Shown one piece after another: positions 23,868 to 33,490 of a stretch of 64,000 nucleotides of DNA. The stretch is from NCBI GenBank assembly GCA_023091665.1, contig JALJCQ010000016.1, forward strand, positions 248,001 to 312,000. The letters run 5' to 3'. This stretch comes from Pythium myriotylum. Lineage: Eukaryota > Oomycota > Peronosporomycetes > Pythiales > Pythiaceae. How positions within the stretch are numbered: the stretch's first letter is position 1; each line of letters opens with the position of its first letter. The translations under genes were made by a program, and so were the position numbers. The notes under the pieces are model-generated. The model saw only the letters and a program-made list of their open reading frames with translations, was not told where the DNA came from and ran no database searches.

Positions 23868-24499
23868 GCTCGCGCCGAATGTTTTGCAAGAGGTGCAATG
23901 AGGAGACTCGTGTGCCGTGGGGAGAAGAATTCGTGACTGACAACCAACCCTTGGGTGTCGGGCGTGAGCGGATCTTTGGTGACCTTCCATAAAAATTCGA
24001 AAGATACACATACACCCTAAAATAGAAACTATAAATAGAACGTTGATGAGCAGATTGCAAATTGAAGGTGATATGAGTGAAGGTCGTGTCGGTTCGCACA
24101 GTGGGGCGTCGCTTGGTGGGCAAGATCGCGAGATGGAAGGATTGGGCAGGCCGTAGTTTGAAAGCCTCGATCCGCATGCACGCACAAAAACACGATGTGG
24201 CTAGGGGGAGGTTGGCGAGTGTGCGCACACTGAGACCGTCCAAAGCCTCTGGTGTGGAGAGCTAGTATGTCTGACCCAGTGGCGTTCGTGCAGAGGCTCG
24301 GTGCACGCGGAAGCCAAAAGCGGAATTGACCCAGACACCACGACTTGACGACAGGAATGCTTCTTCGCTCTATACATCTATGCTCATCGCGACAGGTCTC
24401 GCTCCCGGAACGGAAGATGGCGGTTTCACCATAACCATAGTGACCATTAACCTCCCTTGAGTGACACTCACTGCAAGAGACGATCGCCAGCAGACCAAA
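23868..24499. other. Divergent intergenic region, repeat protein / homoserine dehydrogenase
   Basis: About 630 bases between two divergent start codons. It contains open frames on both strands that continue the coding frames but lack family features. A local AT-rich segment near 23990-24060 (ACCCTAAAATAGAAACTATA) could be core promoter for the minus-strand gene. No repeat or RNA gene was seen. Confidence 0.4.
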
Positions 24500-25910
24500 A
24501 TGGTGACTGCGACGCGAACCATGCATGTGCGGCTGACACCGCGCCGCGTCGGCGTGGTGATGGCGGGTGTCGGCAGCGTCGGCCAGGCTGTGATTCGGGT
24601 TCTCGAGCAGCGCTTCAGCTCGCCGCAGCTTCAAGTCCGGATCGTGGCGATCGGAGATTCGTCAGGGTTCTTACGCCCTCGGTCGTCCACGGGACAGTTC
24701 GAATGGGCTGACATTGGTGGCATCGTCACCCACAAGAGACGCGGAACCCGGATTCGAGATTGTGTCCATGGCGAGCACCCCGTGATCGTGCTGGACGGAT
24801 TCCTTGCTGCGCTACATCACGTTAGCGAACATCGTCATCTCGACGACTATGTTGTCGTGGACTGCACGTCTTCAACAGAGATCGGCACAGCGCTGATCGA
24901 AGCCAGAAAGTTGGGTTTTGCTGTTGTGATGGCAAACAAGCATCCAGTTGGCGGACCTATAGAACAGTACAGACGCCTCACTGACAACGGTCGCGTTGGG
25001 CGTTCAACTCGTGTTCGGTACGAGGCAACAGTTGGCGCCGGTATACCTGTGGTAAATGTTCTACAGCGAGTCTTGGCATCGAAAGACACGGTTAAAATGA
25101 TCCAATGCGGATTGAGCGGTACGATGACCTATATTCTGTCGGCTATGAATCGGTATGTCTCGCGAAGTGGTATATGGGTTGCCACTCGTCTCACGATGGA
25201 TCTCCACCAGGGGGGCAACCTTCAGCTCTGGGTTCGATGAAGCCCGTCAACTCGGCATTACCGAGAATGACCCGCGAGAAGATTTGTTGGTAAGTTCATA
25301 TCATTATTTGGTTTAAGCCACTAGTCGCTGAGTTGTCACGTCATCGCCTCCTTTAGGGAGCAGACTTGGCACGGAAACTGACCATCCTCGCACGCGAAAT
25401 GGGGATGAAAGTAGAGACGTCGGGCGTGGAGATCGCGCCGCTGCTACCCCAAGAAGCATTCAAACTTCCGGTTTCAGAATTCATTCAGTCTCTTCATGAG
25501 CACGACGAGGGTGAGTGTCCTTCCTGTGTGGCAGTTGAGACCGCTGATTCTTAATGTATTCGGATTTGAAGGGTTCGCCAAGCGAGTACAAGCGGCGAGG
25601 GAAGGAGGACTAGTACTGGCTTACATCGGAACGATTCACGGTGATGGCCGAATGAGCATTGGCCTCGAGCAAGTGCCTCCTACGAGTCCGTTCGCAGCGG
25701 TGTCAAGTGAGTGCAGTAAATAGCTGTTGCTGTTGCAAGCTAACGCCTTTCTATCCCGTAGGCTCCGAAGGTGTGGTGTTAATAGCTAGCGAGTGGTTCC
25801 CAGAGCCGCTGATTCTTCGTGGCACGGGGGCAGGGGCAGCGTCAACTGCTGCTGCTGTCGTCGGCGATCTCAGTGCCATCATCCACGAAGTTGCTGTGCA
25901 TCGCACTTAG
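24500..25910 (+). CDS. Homoserine dehydrogenase (monofunctional)
   Basis: NAD(P)-dependent reduction of aspartate semialdehyde to homoserine, leading to threonine and methionine. Five exons. N-terminal dinucleotide fold: VVMAGVGSVGQAVIRVLE. Then VVDCTSSTEIG, VVMANKHPVGGP, and the catalytic-region YEATVGAGIPVVN. CGLSGTMTYILSAMNR joins over the first intron to GATFSSGFDEARQLGITE, NDPREDLLGADLARKL and ILAREMG, the conserved substrate-binding part. C-terminal GTGAGAASTAAAVVGDL closes the fold. There is no aspartate-kinase domain, so it is the monofunctional type of fungi, not the plant bifunctional enzyme. An upstream ATG at 24461 would add 13 residues; 24500 was preferred because the protein then starts close to the fold. 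Confidence 0.93.
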
Positions 25911-26137
25911 CCGAGAGACTTCAAGTTGGCGGACGCCTATCGTGGTCATCCTATAAAGTACGAATATTCCATTGAGTGACACTTGAATTTTCAAAAACCA
26001 CTCGACTCGAGGGCGCTCTCCCTCGCTCCCTGTCTGTCGCCTGTGAGTTGCTTCGACGAGCTCATTCAAAATTCCGACGCCAGCGCCGAGCGAAATCGCC
26101 GCCTCAGAAGATCCATCGCCGCGCGAGAAACTGCCGC

Positions 26138-27366
26138 ATGACGACGCAAGTGGAGAAGGCCGTGCCGCAGCCCGTCGCAGAGCCGCAGCCGCACGCCTCG
26201 CCCAGCAAGAGCAAGAGCTTCAACGACGAGATGCTCTCGCCCGTCTCCAAGCTCGAACTCGCTCGCAAGTTCGCCGCCGAAGAGCAGGAGCGGCGAGTCG
26301 CCGCGGCGTGCGAGCGCATGGTCGTGGCCAAGAAGGCGCAGATCGTCAAGAAGATGGAAATCGAGGCGCATCTAGACACCCACATTGAGCAGCAGTGCCA
26401 GCAGGAGGAGAAGCGAGGTGGCCGACTGTCCACCATCACAAGGCGACTGGTGGACGCCTTTAAGGCCACGGCGGAGGAGGACAGTGTCGCGTCGATTCAC
26501 AATGAGGTAAGTCGCGTAGCCTTTCTGTCGGAATGTCCGAGATCCCTCATGACCGCTTTGCTCCAGGACGGAGATGACGACGCAACTTCACCGACACGAA
26601 AGCTGCTGCAGTATGGACTTTGTCATCAACGCTCGGGACGACTGATGGAGCTCACGAATCGATCTGTACTAGGGCCACTCGCACCAAGCTGACAGCTCTA
26701 GCCTCCAAGAATGAGGACGAGGATGCCTTGCCAGCCACCAATTACCATCTGAAGCAGCTGGGGCTTGCCAACGAGAAGATCAACATCTACGCACCGCTTC
26801 ATGAGCAGCAGAACGAGATCCGACGACGCAGAGAAAGCGCGATTCGTTGCCAGGAGAAGTACATGCAGGACAACGCTGAGTATCCTGTCGACGACGGATA
26901 CAAGTCGGCAGAAGATTCAGATTTCGCTCCGGACGAGGGCGAAGAGGAGTCGGACAGTGACAGCGATGACGACGAGTCCGAGGATGATATCGATGAGGAC
27001 GAGCTGCGTGCACTGCTGGCTGACCAATCCGAGTTCAAGCAGAGCGTCGCGACGCTGAAGAAGCACAAACGCCAGTCCAAGAAAGCCAAGAAGACTGCAC
27101 TCAGCCCGATTTCTATCGTTGGAGCAATTGTGGCCCTGCTGCTGGCCATCGTCGTAGCAGTGTTCGTCGCCGAGCAGCAGTCGGGCTTTTGCCGAGCCCT
27201 CGTAGCACAAGAGCCTCGGGCAGAAGGTAGGTCTTTGCTTCTGCTGTTCACACTATTGCGTGCTAATGGCTGTCTCGTTTCAGAATCGCGTATTGCCACA
27301 TGCAGCGCCGTGCTGCAGCTGCAGGACGTGGTCGTTCGCTTCCTCCGCCTGGTCACCTTGCAGTGA
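26138..27366 (+). CDS. Acidic protein with one C-terminal-half membrane segment, unrecognised
   Basis: Four exons. The first ends in SVASIHNE, the second is short (DGDDDATSPTRKLLQ), the third is the main exon starting ATRTKLTALASKN, and the last begins SRIATCSAV. The short second exon uses donor GTATGG, and the acceptor CTAG restores CAG. The N-terminal third is a charged helix (ARKFAAEEQERRVAAACERM). The middle carries an almost continuous Glu/Asp/Ser tract. A Lys-rich stretch (KKHKRQSKKAKKTAL) precedes a single 22-residue hydrophobic helix (ISIVGAIVALLLAIVVAVFV). This suggests a membrane protein with a large acidic cytosolic part and a short C-terminal extension past the TM. No family recognised. 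Confidence 0.7.
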
Positions 27367-27541
27367 CCCGTTTTGGTTTAGCATGGCCTTCTATATAGCC
27401 CGGGTAGGATAGTAACCAGTGTAACCTTGTATCGTTGATCCCTCTGTTCCTGCATAACTCTCGCGTCGGCCATTCTCTTCTGGAGGGTCTTCGTCTCCGG
27501 TGGCCATCAGTCCATTTCGTTCTTCAGCGAAGCCATCCCCC

Positions 27542-30142
27542 ATGGCCACGCGCGTGCTCTCGTTCGAGGGCGAGCGAGAGCTCGTAGACGAGGCGCGCGC
27601 CCAGGAGCTGCTGCGCGCGTACGACGCGGCGGCGGCCGCGGCCTCGTTCACGCACATCACGCTGCGCAACAAGAGCTACACGCTCGCGGCCGCGCGCGTC
27701 ATCGCCGCCTTCTTCTCGACGCTCTTCGAGCGCGGCGCCTTCTCCGAGCTCACGAGCGTCGACTTCGCCGACATGATCGCCGGAAGACCCGAGGACGAGG
27801 CGCTCCAGGTGCTCGCCACGCTCTGCGACTCGCTCCAGGGCGTCAAGACGCTCACGTGCATCGACCTCAGCGACAACGCGCTCGGCGAGAAGGGCGTGCG
27901 CGCGTGCTTTGGGCTGCTGCTCGGTCAGGAGCAGCTCACGCACGTCTACTTTTGCAACAACGGCATCTCGGCGGCCGCCGCCGCGGTCATCGCGGACGAA
28001 GTGCTGCTCTTCCGCGGGGAAGATGCACCCACCAAGCTCGAGACGTTCCACTTCTACAACAACATGAGTGGAGACGGAGGCGCCAAGGCGCTCGCCAAGT
28101 TGCTGCCGCGCTGTCCGCGGCTGCTCGATCTGCGCTTCTCGGCGACGCGGGCCCAGCGCGAGGGCAGTCTCGCATTCGCCAAGGCGCTCGCGAGTCTCCG
28201 CAACCTTGAGAAGATTGACCTGAGCGACAACACGTTTGCTGGTGAGGGTGGCGTCGCCATTGCCGCGGCTTTCGCCCAACAACCAAATCTCGTCGAGATC
28301 AACCTGCGGGACGCAGCCATTGAAGATGAAGGCATGACGGCGATTGCCGGCGCACTCAAGACGCTTTCTGGTGTGACCTCTCTTGACGTCTCGGGCAACG
28401 AACTGACGGCGCAGAGCGTACGCGCCCTGGCGAAGGCAGTACGTCATCTACCGGCTCTTCGCGTGCTTCAGGTTGAAGAGAACGAGTTTGGTTCGCGCGG
28501 TGCTAAAGCGTTGGCGAGCGCGCTGAAAAGTTCTGCCCCTGCTCTGGAGAAGCTCATCGCGAACGTCAACGAAATCGGCACGTCTGGTGCTGTCGCTCTG
28601 GCGGAGGCTGTCGTAAACAAAGCGGCTTTTAAATCGCTGGAAATTGACGGGAACATGATCTCGAGCGACGGAGTAGCCAAGATGGTCTCTCTATTTGAGC
28701 AAGCGAACAAAAACGCAGTGCTCGGGTCCCTCGAAGATAATGATGAGGATGGAGACGAGGAGGAAGAGGAGGAGGAAGAGGAAGCTGAAGTCGAAGATGA
28801 GGATGTAGCTGTTGTGCCTCCCCCCGCACCGGCCAGCGGATCGGTGGACGCACTCACAGCGCAGCTCCAAAAGTCGCTCGTTGTTGAAGATAACAAGGAA
28901 CCGGCACTCCCGCTGTTCACCTTCAAGAACGCTCAGCGAGAGGTCGTGGATGCAGTTCGCGCCAAGGCGCTGCTTCTAGAGGCTGGTGTAAACCCTGATG
29001 AGAGTACGCCGCTTCGCTATATCGCCATCACGCTTCGTGGCAAGAGTTACACTGACGACGGCGCTCGTGCAATCGCTGACCATTTCCTCTCCCGACTCTC
29101 TAAAGGGGACCTTAAGGTTGTCGATCTCGCTGACGTCATTGCTGGTCGTCCAGAAGACGAAGCGCTGCGCGTGCTCGCGACCATGTCACGCGCGTTGCGT
29201 GGCCACGTTCTCGACGACATTGACCTCAGTGACAACGCGCTGGGTGAGAAGGGTCTGCGAGCGTGCTTCGACCTCTTGATTCCGCAGCCACGACTGCGCC
29301 GCCTTCTATTTTGCAACAACGGCATGTCTGCGGCTGCCGCGGCTGTGATCGCGCAGGAGGTGGTGTTACAGAATGGGGCTGACGTGATTTCGCCTCTGGA
29401 GGAATTCCAATTCTACAACAACATGAGTGGTCACGATGGTGCTCTTGCGATTGCCAAGGTGCTGTCGAAGTGCTCTAATCTACGTCTGTTCCGCTACGCC
29501 AGCGCCCGCGCTGGACCGGAAGCAAGCGAAGCACTTGCTGCGGAAGTTGGGAACCATCTCAATCTGCTGACCTCGTTAGATCTAAGCGACTGCTCTTTCC
29601 AAGATGGTGGTGTCGCTGCCGTCGCTACCGCTGTGGGCAAGCAGAAGCAGTTGAAATCACTCAAGCTTCGTGACGCGTCGCTTGGCCCTGAAGGAGCTGT
29701 GGAGGTGCTTCAAGCCGTGATTGATAACGGCGTACAGCTGCTGTCTCTTGACCTTTCTGGTAATGAGCTCGCGGACGAAGGTATCGAAGGGCTCGCATCT
29801 CTTCTCAAGAACCAGACACAGCTACAAGTGTTGCGTTTGGATGAGAATGAGGTGACGTCAGATGGACTGAAGGCTTTCGTCAAAGAGTTAGGCACCGAAA
29901 GCCTGCCTTCATTGATGGAACTTTCGCTTTGTGGGAATGAGATCACGGCCAGTGGTGCGATTGCCGTCGTGGAGACGCTGCTGCCTTCAAAGAAGCAGCT
30001 CGCTAAGCTCGAACTTGACACCAACATGATCTCGCACAAGGGCGTGGCAACAATCCAGTCCCTCCTGGCGAAGAATGGCCAGAGCTCCGTTCTCGGTTCT
30101 CTGCAGGACAACGACGGTGACGAAGAGAGCGACGAAGAATAA
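27542..30142 (+). CDS. Tandem RanGAP: two complete Ran GTPase-activating units in one chain
   Basis: RanGAP stimulates GTP hydrolysis by Ran and so sets the nucleocytoplasmic transport gradient. Single exon, 866 residues from the ATG at 27542 (880 if the ATG-less upstream start at 27500 is used). Unit 1 covers ~1-422 and unit 2 ~450-866. Each has the N-terminal ITLR.KSYT strand, the AGRPEDEAL motif, DLSDNALGEKG, CNNG.SAAAAAVIA, F.FYNNMSG and a run of Leu-rich repeats. These are the plant-type RanGAP strings. Each unit ends in its own acidic tail: LGSLEDNDEDGDEEE and LGSLQDNDGDEESDEE. The first unit is much more GC-rich than the second. No plant WPP targeting domain is present. The family is normally a single unit of ~400-550 residues. 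Confidence 0.9.
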   Translation: MATRVLSFEGERELVDEARAQELLRAYDAAAAAASFTHITLRNKSYTLAAARVIAAFFSTLFERGAFSELTSVDFADMIAGRPEDEALQVLATLCDSLQGVKTLTCIDLSDNALGEKGVRACFGLLLGQEQLTHVYFCNNGISAAAAAVIADEVLLFRGEDAPTKLETFHFYNNMSGDGGAKALAKLLPRCPRLLDLRFSATRAQREGSLAFAKALASLRNLEKIDLSDNTFAGEGGVAIAAAFAQQPNLVEINLRDAAIEDEGMTAIAGALKTLSGVTSLDVSGNELTAQSVRALAKAVRHLPALRVLQVEENEFGSRGAKALASALKSSAPALEKLIANVNEIGTSGAVALAEAVVNKAAFKSLEIDGNMISSDGVAKMVSLFEQANKNAVLGSLEDNDEDGDEEEEEEEEEAEVEDEDVAVVPPPAPASGSVDALTAQLQKSLVVEDNKEPALPLFTFKNAQREVVDAVRAKALLLEAGVNPDESTPLRYIAITLRGKSYTDDGARAIADHFLSRLSKGDLKVVDLADVIAGRPEDEALRVLATMSRALRGHVLDDIDLSDNALGEKGLRACFDLLIPQPRLRRLLFCNNGMSAAAAAVIAQEVVLQNGADVISPLEEFQFYNNMSGHDGALAIAKVLSKCSNLRLFRYASARAGPEASEALAAEVGNHLNLLTSLDLSDCSFQDGGVAAVATAVGKQKQLKSLKLRDASLGPEGAVEVLQAVIDNGVQLLSLDLSGNELADEGIEGLASLLKNQTQLQVLRLDENEVTSDGLKAFVKELGTESLPSLMELSLCGNEITASGAIAVVETLLPSKKQLAKLELDTNMISHKGVATIQSLLAKNGQSSVLGSLQDNDGDEESDEE

Positions 30143-30203
30143 CGTCAGCTGTCGTACATGATCCAGTACGTGAGTAGATTGATAAGCAAGGAAAATTCGT
30201 GTC

Positions 30204-31706
30204 TTAGGCCAGAAACTCGTCAAGCAGATCTTGCAGCATTGTCTCTTGCGAGCGAAAGCTCAGACTTCCAGAGCTTCGTCTCTGCTGGGAAGGATTGTCC
30301 CCACTGTTCCGCTTACATTCATTCGCAGATCCTTTCTGGTCGCTCTTGGCGGCATGCTTGTCATCAAATCCATCCGCTTCGCCATCCTCTTCCATTTCAG
30401 GCGATGACCACTTGCGGGCAGACAGCCAGTTTGCGTTTGCTGTCTCGCTTGTACAGTGTCCTTTTGCCAGAGTTGACCGACCTTCCACGTTGTGAGTACT
30501 TGACTTTGCGTCGTCGAGCCTCGACGGCTTGTCTCGGACCATTCCAGTCCGTTCTCCGCTATCGTGATTCTTTCGGCTCGACGCAAGCAATGTGTCGGCA
30601 TGAGACGTTGGAAGCAGTGCTGAGGACGGCTCGCGCCACCGTCGACTTGTCGTTGGTGAGCACTCGGGAGACGGTGATGATATGACCCAGGAGCCGGCTT
30701 TGTGCTCGGCCTTGAGAGGGAGAGACGGCATCGGAGCCACCAAGACCGGCGCAGGCATCATCGGTGTCAACCCCACGGGGCGAGGCACTTGCTGGTCAAA
30801 GAATCGGTGCTGCAGCGCCTGGGACGCCGTTAGGCGCTTGCTTGGATCGTATTGCACCAGTTCGCTAATCAGCTGTATTGCTGCCTTGCTCGTGTAGGAT
30901 GGAAGCACATTTTTCCAAGGTATGGGAGTGCACTTTGGGAACTTGAACTGCATTTGTGCGACGGTTGTCACGGCCTCTGGCCAGTTTTCTTTGGTGGGTG
31001 AGCCAAGAATTCTGCAAATCCGGCACAGTTGGTCAGCCTCGGACGAGCCCGCAAATAGTGGTGCTTGGAGGTAGAGCTCAGCCAAGATGCAGCCGCAAGC
31101 CCATAGGTCAATGGGACTGTTGTATGTCGTAAAACGTAGCAGCAGCTCCGGACTACGGTACCACCTCGTAGACACGTAGTCGGTGTAAGGCGGACGCGAT
31201 CGGATCTCGCGAGCTTGCCCCAGGTCCGCAATCTTGAGGATCTCGTCGTGGCAGAGCAAGTTTTCGGGCTTTATATCGCGGTGGAAAAAACCATGTTTAT
31301 GCATGTACGCGAGCCCCGAAAAGAGCTGATACATAGCTGACTTGATCTGGGGCTCTGTTAGCCATCCAGGAGGTATTGTCGTGGCTGAAGACTCGTCATG
31401 GGTGTGGATGACCTGCCGTTGATGCTGTCGCATGACCTTGTGAAGAGACGACTGCATGTATTCAAACACGAAATACAGCTCCTCTTTATCGCGGATGACT
31501 TCCTTCAGCTGCACAACGTTCTCGTGTCGCAGCACACGCAAAGACTTGAGTTCGCGCAACTGAAGACACTCTTCCCATGAAGGATACAATGCTTTCATCT
31601 TCTTGATAGCGACGATCTCGTTGGTTTTGAGACTGCGCGCCTTGGTCACTTCGCCGAAAGACCCATCGCCGAGGCGCTCGAGGATCTCATAGCGATTCAT
31701 CGTCAC
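30204..31706 (-). CDS. MAK/ICK (RCK) family protein kinase
   Basis: Ser/Thr kinase of the family that controls ciliary and flagellar length, which fits an organism with flagellated zoospores. Single exon, 500 residues. Gly loop RLGDGSFGEV, Lys in VAIKKMK, catalytic HRDIKPENLLC, activation loop IRSRPPYTDYVSTRWYRSPE with the TDY dual-phosphorylation motif of RCK kinases, and APLFAGSSEADQLCRICRIL. The metal-binding triplet reads DLG (IADLGQAREI) in place of the DFG usual here. Residues ~320-500 are a disordered Ser-rich tail ending LLDEFLA. A 6-base alternative start (second Met) is possible. It converges with the RanGAP gene; stop codons are 61 bases apart. Confidence 0.92.
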   Translation of the reverse strand: MTMNRYEILERLGDGSFGEVTKARSLKTNEIVAIKKMKALYPSWEECLQLRELKSLRVLRHENVVQLKEVIRDKEELYFVFEYMQSSLHKVMRQHQRQVIHTHDESSATTIPPGWLTEPQIKSAMYQLFSGLAYMHKHGFFHRDIKPENLLCHDEILKIADLGQAREIRSRPPYTDYVSTRWYRSPELLLRFTTYNSPIDLWACGCILAELYLQAPLFAGSSEADQLCRICRILGSPTKENWPEAVTTVAQMQFKFPKCTPIPWKNVLPSYTSKAAIQLISELVQYDPSKRLTASQALQHRFFDQQVPRPVGLTPMMPAPVLVAPMPSLPLKAEHKAGSWVISSPSPECSPTTSRRWREPSSALLPTSHADTLLASSRKNHDSGERTGMVRDKPSRLDDAKSSTHNVEGRSTLAKGHCTSETANANWLSARKWSSPEMEEDGEADGFDDKHAAKSDQKGSANECKRNSGDNPSQQRRSSGSLSFRSQETMLQDLLDEFLA

Positions 31707-31821
31707 TCACGAAGACGGCTTCCAGTTTCCGATTGCCTCTGGCTTCCTATAAATATTGCACAACAACGAGCAACCCCCACTAGTACGTGAGACGTGGGAA
31801 TCCTAAGCCATCTATTACGTG

Positions 31822-33351
31822 TTAGTCCTTCGTGAGCTTGGCGTAATTCTCCATCATCCAGCGAAGGGTCCGGGCTACGCTGTCGATGTCAACCTTGTGC
31901 TTGGCGCTGATAGGGAGTACGGCCATGTCAGTCGCCTGACGGAGGCGAAGTAGGTTCTTCTCGGCGCCGCGTTCGTCCATCTTGTTCGCCACGAGAAGAG
32001 ACGGTCGCGTTGTAATGTTCGGCGCGTACAGCTCGAGCTCACGTTGCAGGTGTTCCAAATCCTGGAGCGGATCACGACCTTCTGTGCCAGGGGTATCCAC
32101 AACGTAGAGCAGGATCTTGGTTCGTTCGATGTGGCGCAAGAAGTCGTGACCCAACCCAACATTCCGGTGAGCGCCCTCGATCAGACCGGGAATATCAGCG
32201 ACACTGAGACGGTAGGTGTCCGGGAATTCGACGATTCCCACGAAAGGATGAAGGGTTGTGAATGGATATGGGGCGATCTCGGGCGTGGCACGGCTCAACC
32301 GGCTCAGTAAAGTTGACTTGCCTGCGTTGGGGTAGCCAACGAGCCCGACATCGGCAATGGTCTTGAGCTCGAGTTCATAGTACTGAGACGTGCCTGGTGA
32401 GCCGAGGTTCTTTCCGTCGGGCATGTGCTTGCGAAGGCGTCCGAAGTTGGTCGTTTTGCCTGCGAGAATGCGGTTGCCTAGTCCCGGTTTGCCTCCAATG
32501 GCTGCTTGAAACTTTGCTCCGTGGTGGTCCAAGTCGAACACTGGTGTTAATCGATCAACAATCTCGAAATCGCCCGACTCCAAGTCGCGCTCATACTACA
32601 ACAGCAAAGTCGAGACTCAGTATCGTGGACTCGACAATTGCGAACAGAGAGGCCACTTGAACTCACGCGATCCACACGCTTGACGATGGTGCCACACGGA
32701 ACCCGGACGATACAGTCTTTTCCACGGCGGCCCGCCGAGTCGTTCGCTAAGCGGCACATCCATAAACACGTTGGTCAATACAGAAAGCCAAGGATCGAGT
32801 CATTTGGCTTGGACACACGTACGCATTCCGTTGAGCCCGGCGCCGCCTCGAAAGTGGTGAGTGGCGTTCGCCAAGTTCTGCACGCGCTCGTCCGCCTGGA
32901 TGAAGACGTTGCCTCCAGCGCCGCCGTGTCCGCCGTTCGGTCGCTTGCGCATGGCCGACTCGCTGAAGAAGCTGCTGCAGCCGTTGCCGCCGTGGCCGCC
33001 CGTGGCCTTGATGCGGATGCGGTCCACGAACCGACGCTTGGAGTGCTTGGCTCGGCGGATGCTCACCTTCTGCTTGACATGCTCCTCGACGTTGCCGCCT
33101 TCGGAGAGACCGGCGAGCTCGTCGTCCCACTCGTCAAAGTCGTCGTCGTCGTCGTCGTCAAAGGTCTCATCGTCGCTCCAGTCTTCCTCCAAGTAGTCGT
33201 CGTCGTCGTCGTCGTCGTCGCTCTCGCCGTCGCGCTCGCGCGTGGAGAAGGACGCGCCTGTGTCGCGGAGCAGAGCGCGCTTGCTGCGGCCCACGCGCAG
33301 GCGAAGCGGCGCGAAGGAGACGGCGCGCGCGAGGCAGTTGAGGCGCAGCAT
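31822..33351 (-). CDS. Mitochondrial Obg-type GTPase (MTG2/ObgH)
   Basis: Obg GTPases act in late large-subunit ribosome assembly; this one should act in mitochondria. Three exons. An Arg/Leu-rich presequence (MLRLNCLARAVSFAPLRLRV) precedes a striking Asp/Glu tract at ~40-85. The Obg glycine-rich fold follows: FVDRIRIKATGGHGGNGC, KRPNGGHGGAGGNVFIQAD, RGGAGLNGM, then after intron 1 NDSAGRRGKDCIVRVPCGTI. After intron 2: KFQAAIGGKPGLGN. The G domain has G1 GYPNAGKST, G2-region YPFTTLHP, G3 DIPGLIEGAH, G4 NKMD, and G5-like ISAKH. The frame is open a little upstream of the ATG at 33351, but that ATG gives the best presequence. An acidic segment just behind a presequence is unusual. Confidence 0.92.
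33139..33159. repeat. (GTC)7 trinucleotide repeat in Obg coding region
   Basis: Seven uninterrupted GTC units on the plus strand, read as Asp codons GAC on the coding strand. They encode part of the Asp tract of the Obg protein. Confidence 0.95.
33196..33219. repeat. (GTC)8 trinucleotide repeat in Obg coding region
   Basis: Eight uninterrupted GTC units on the plus strand, giving an eight-Asp run on the coding strand. Being pure and in frame, it is a candidate length-variable microsatellite. Confidence 0.95.
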
Positions 33352-33490
33352 CGCGATCGAGGTCTGCTGGTTGCGCTTGGCTCGGTGTAGCGCAACTGCA
33401 ACGCAACATAAAAAGGAACCGGCAACATAACGTCCGAGCAATTGCAAATGGAGAAATTGGTGTCACTTATTCGTGGTAGCGAACTAGGCT

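Noticed and set aside
23868..24185. N-terminal extension of the seven-repeat protein
   Set aside because: The frame is open, but using it would bury the signal peptide in the middle of the chain; the extension reads as untranslated sequence.
26567..26692. Unspliced reading of the acidic TM gene ending at a stop near 26692
   Set aside because: A donor GTATGG at the CTGCA junction with a CTAG acceptor restores one continuous frame through to the TM exon, so the early stop is intronic.
27524..28447. 307-codon minus-strand frame inside the first RanGAP unit
   Set aside because: This part of RanGAP is very GC-rich with biased third positions, which keeps the opposite strand free of stop codons. 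The translation is Arg/Glu/Ala-rich without domain features, while the plus strand encodes clear RanGAP.
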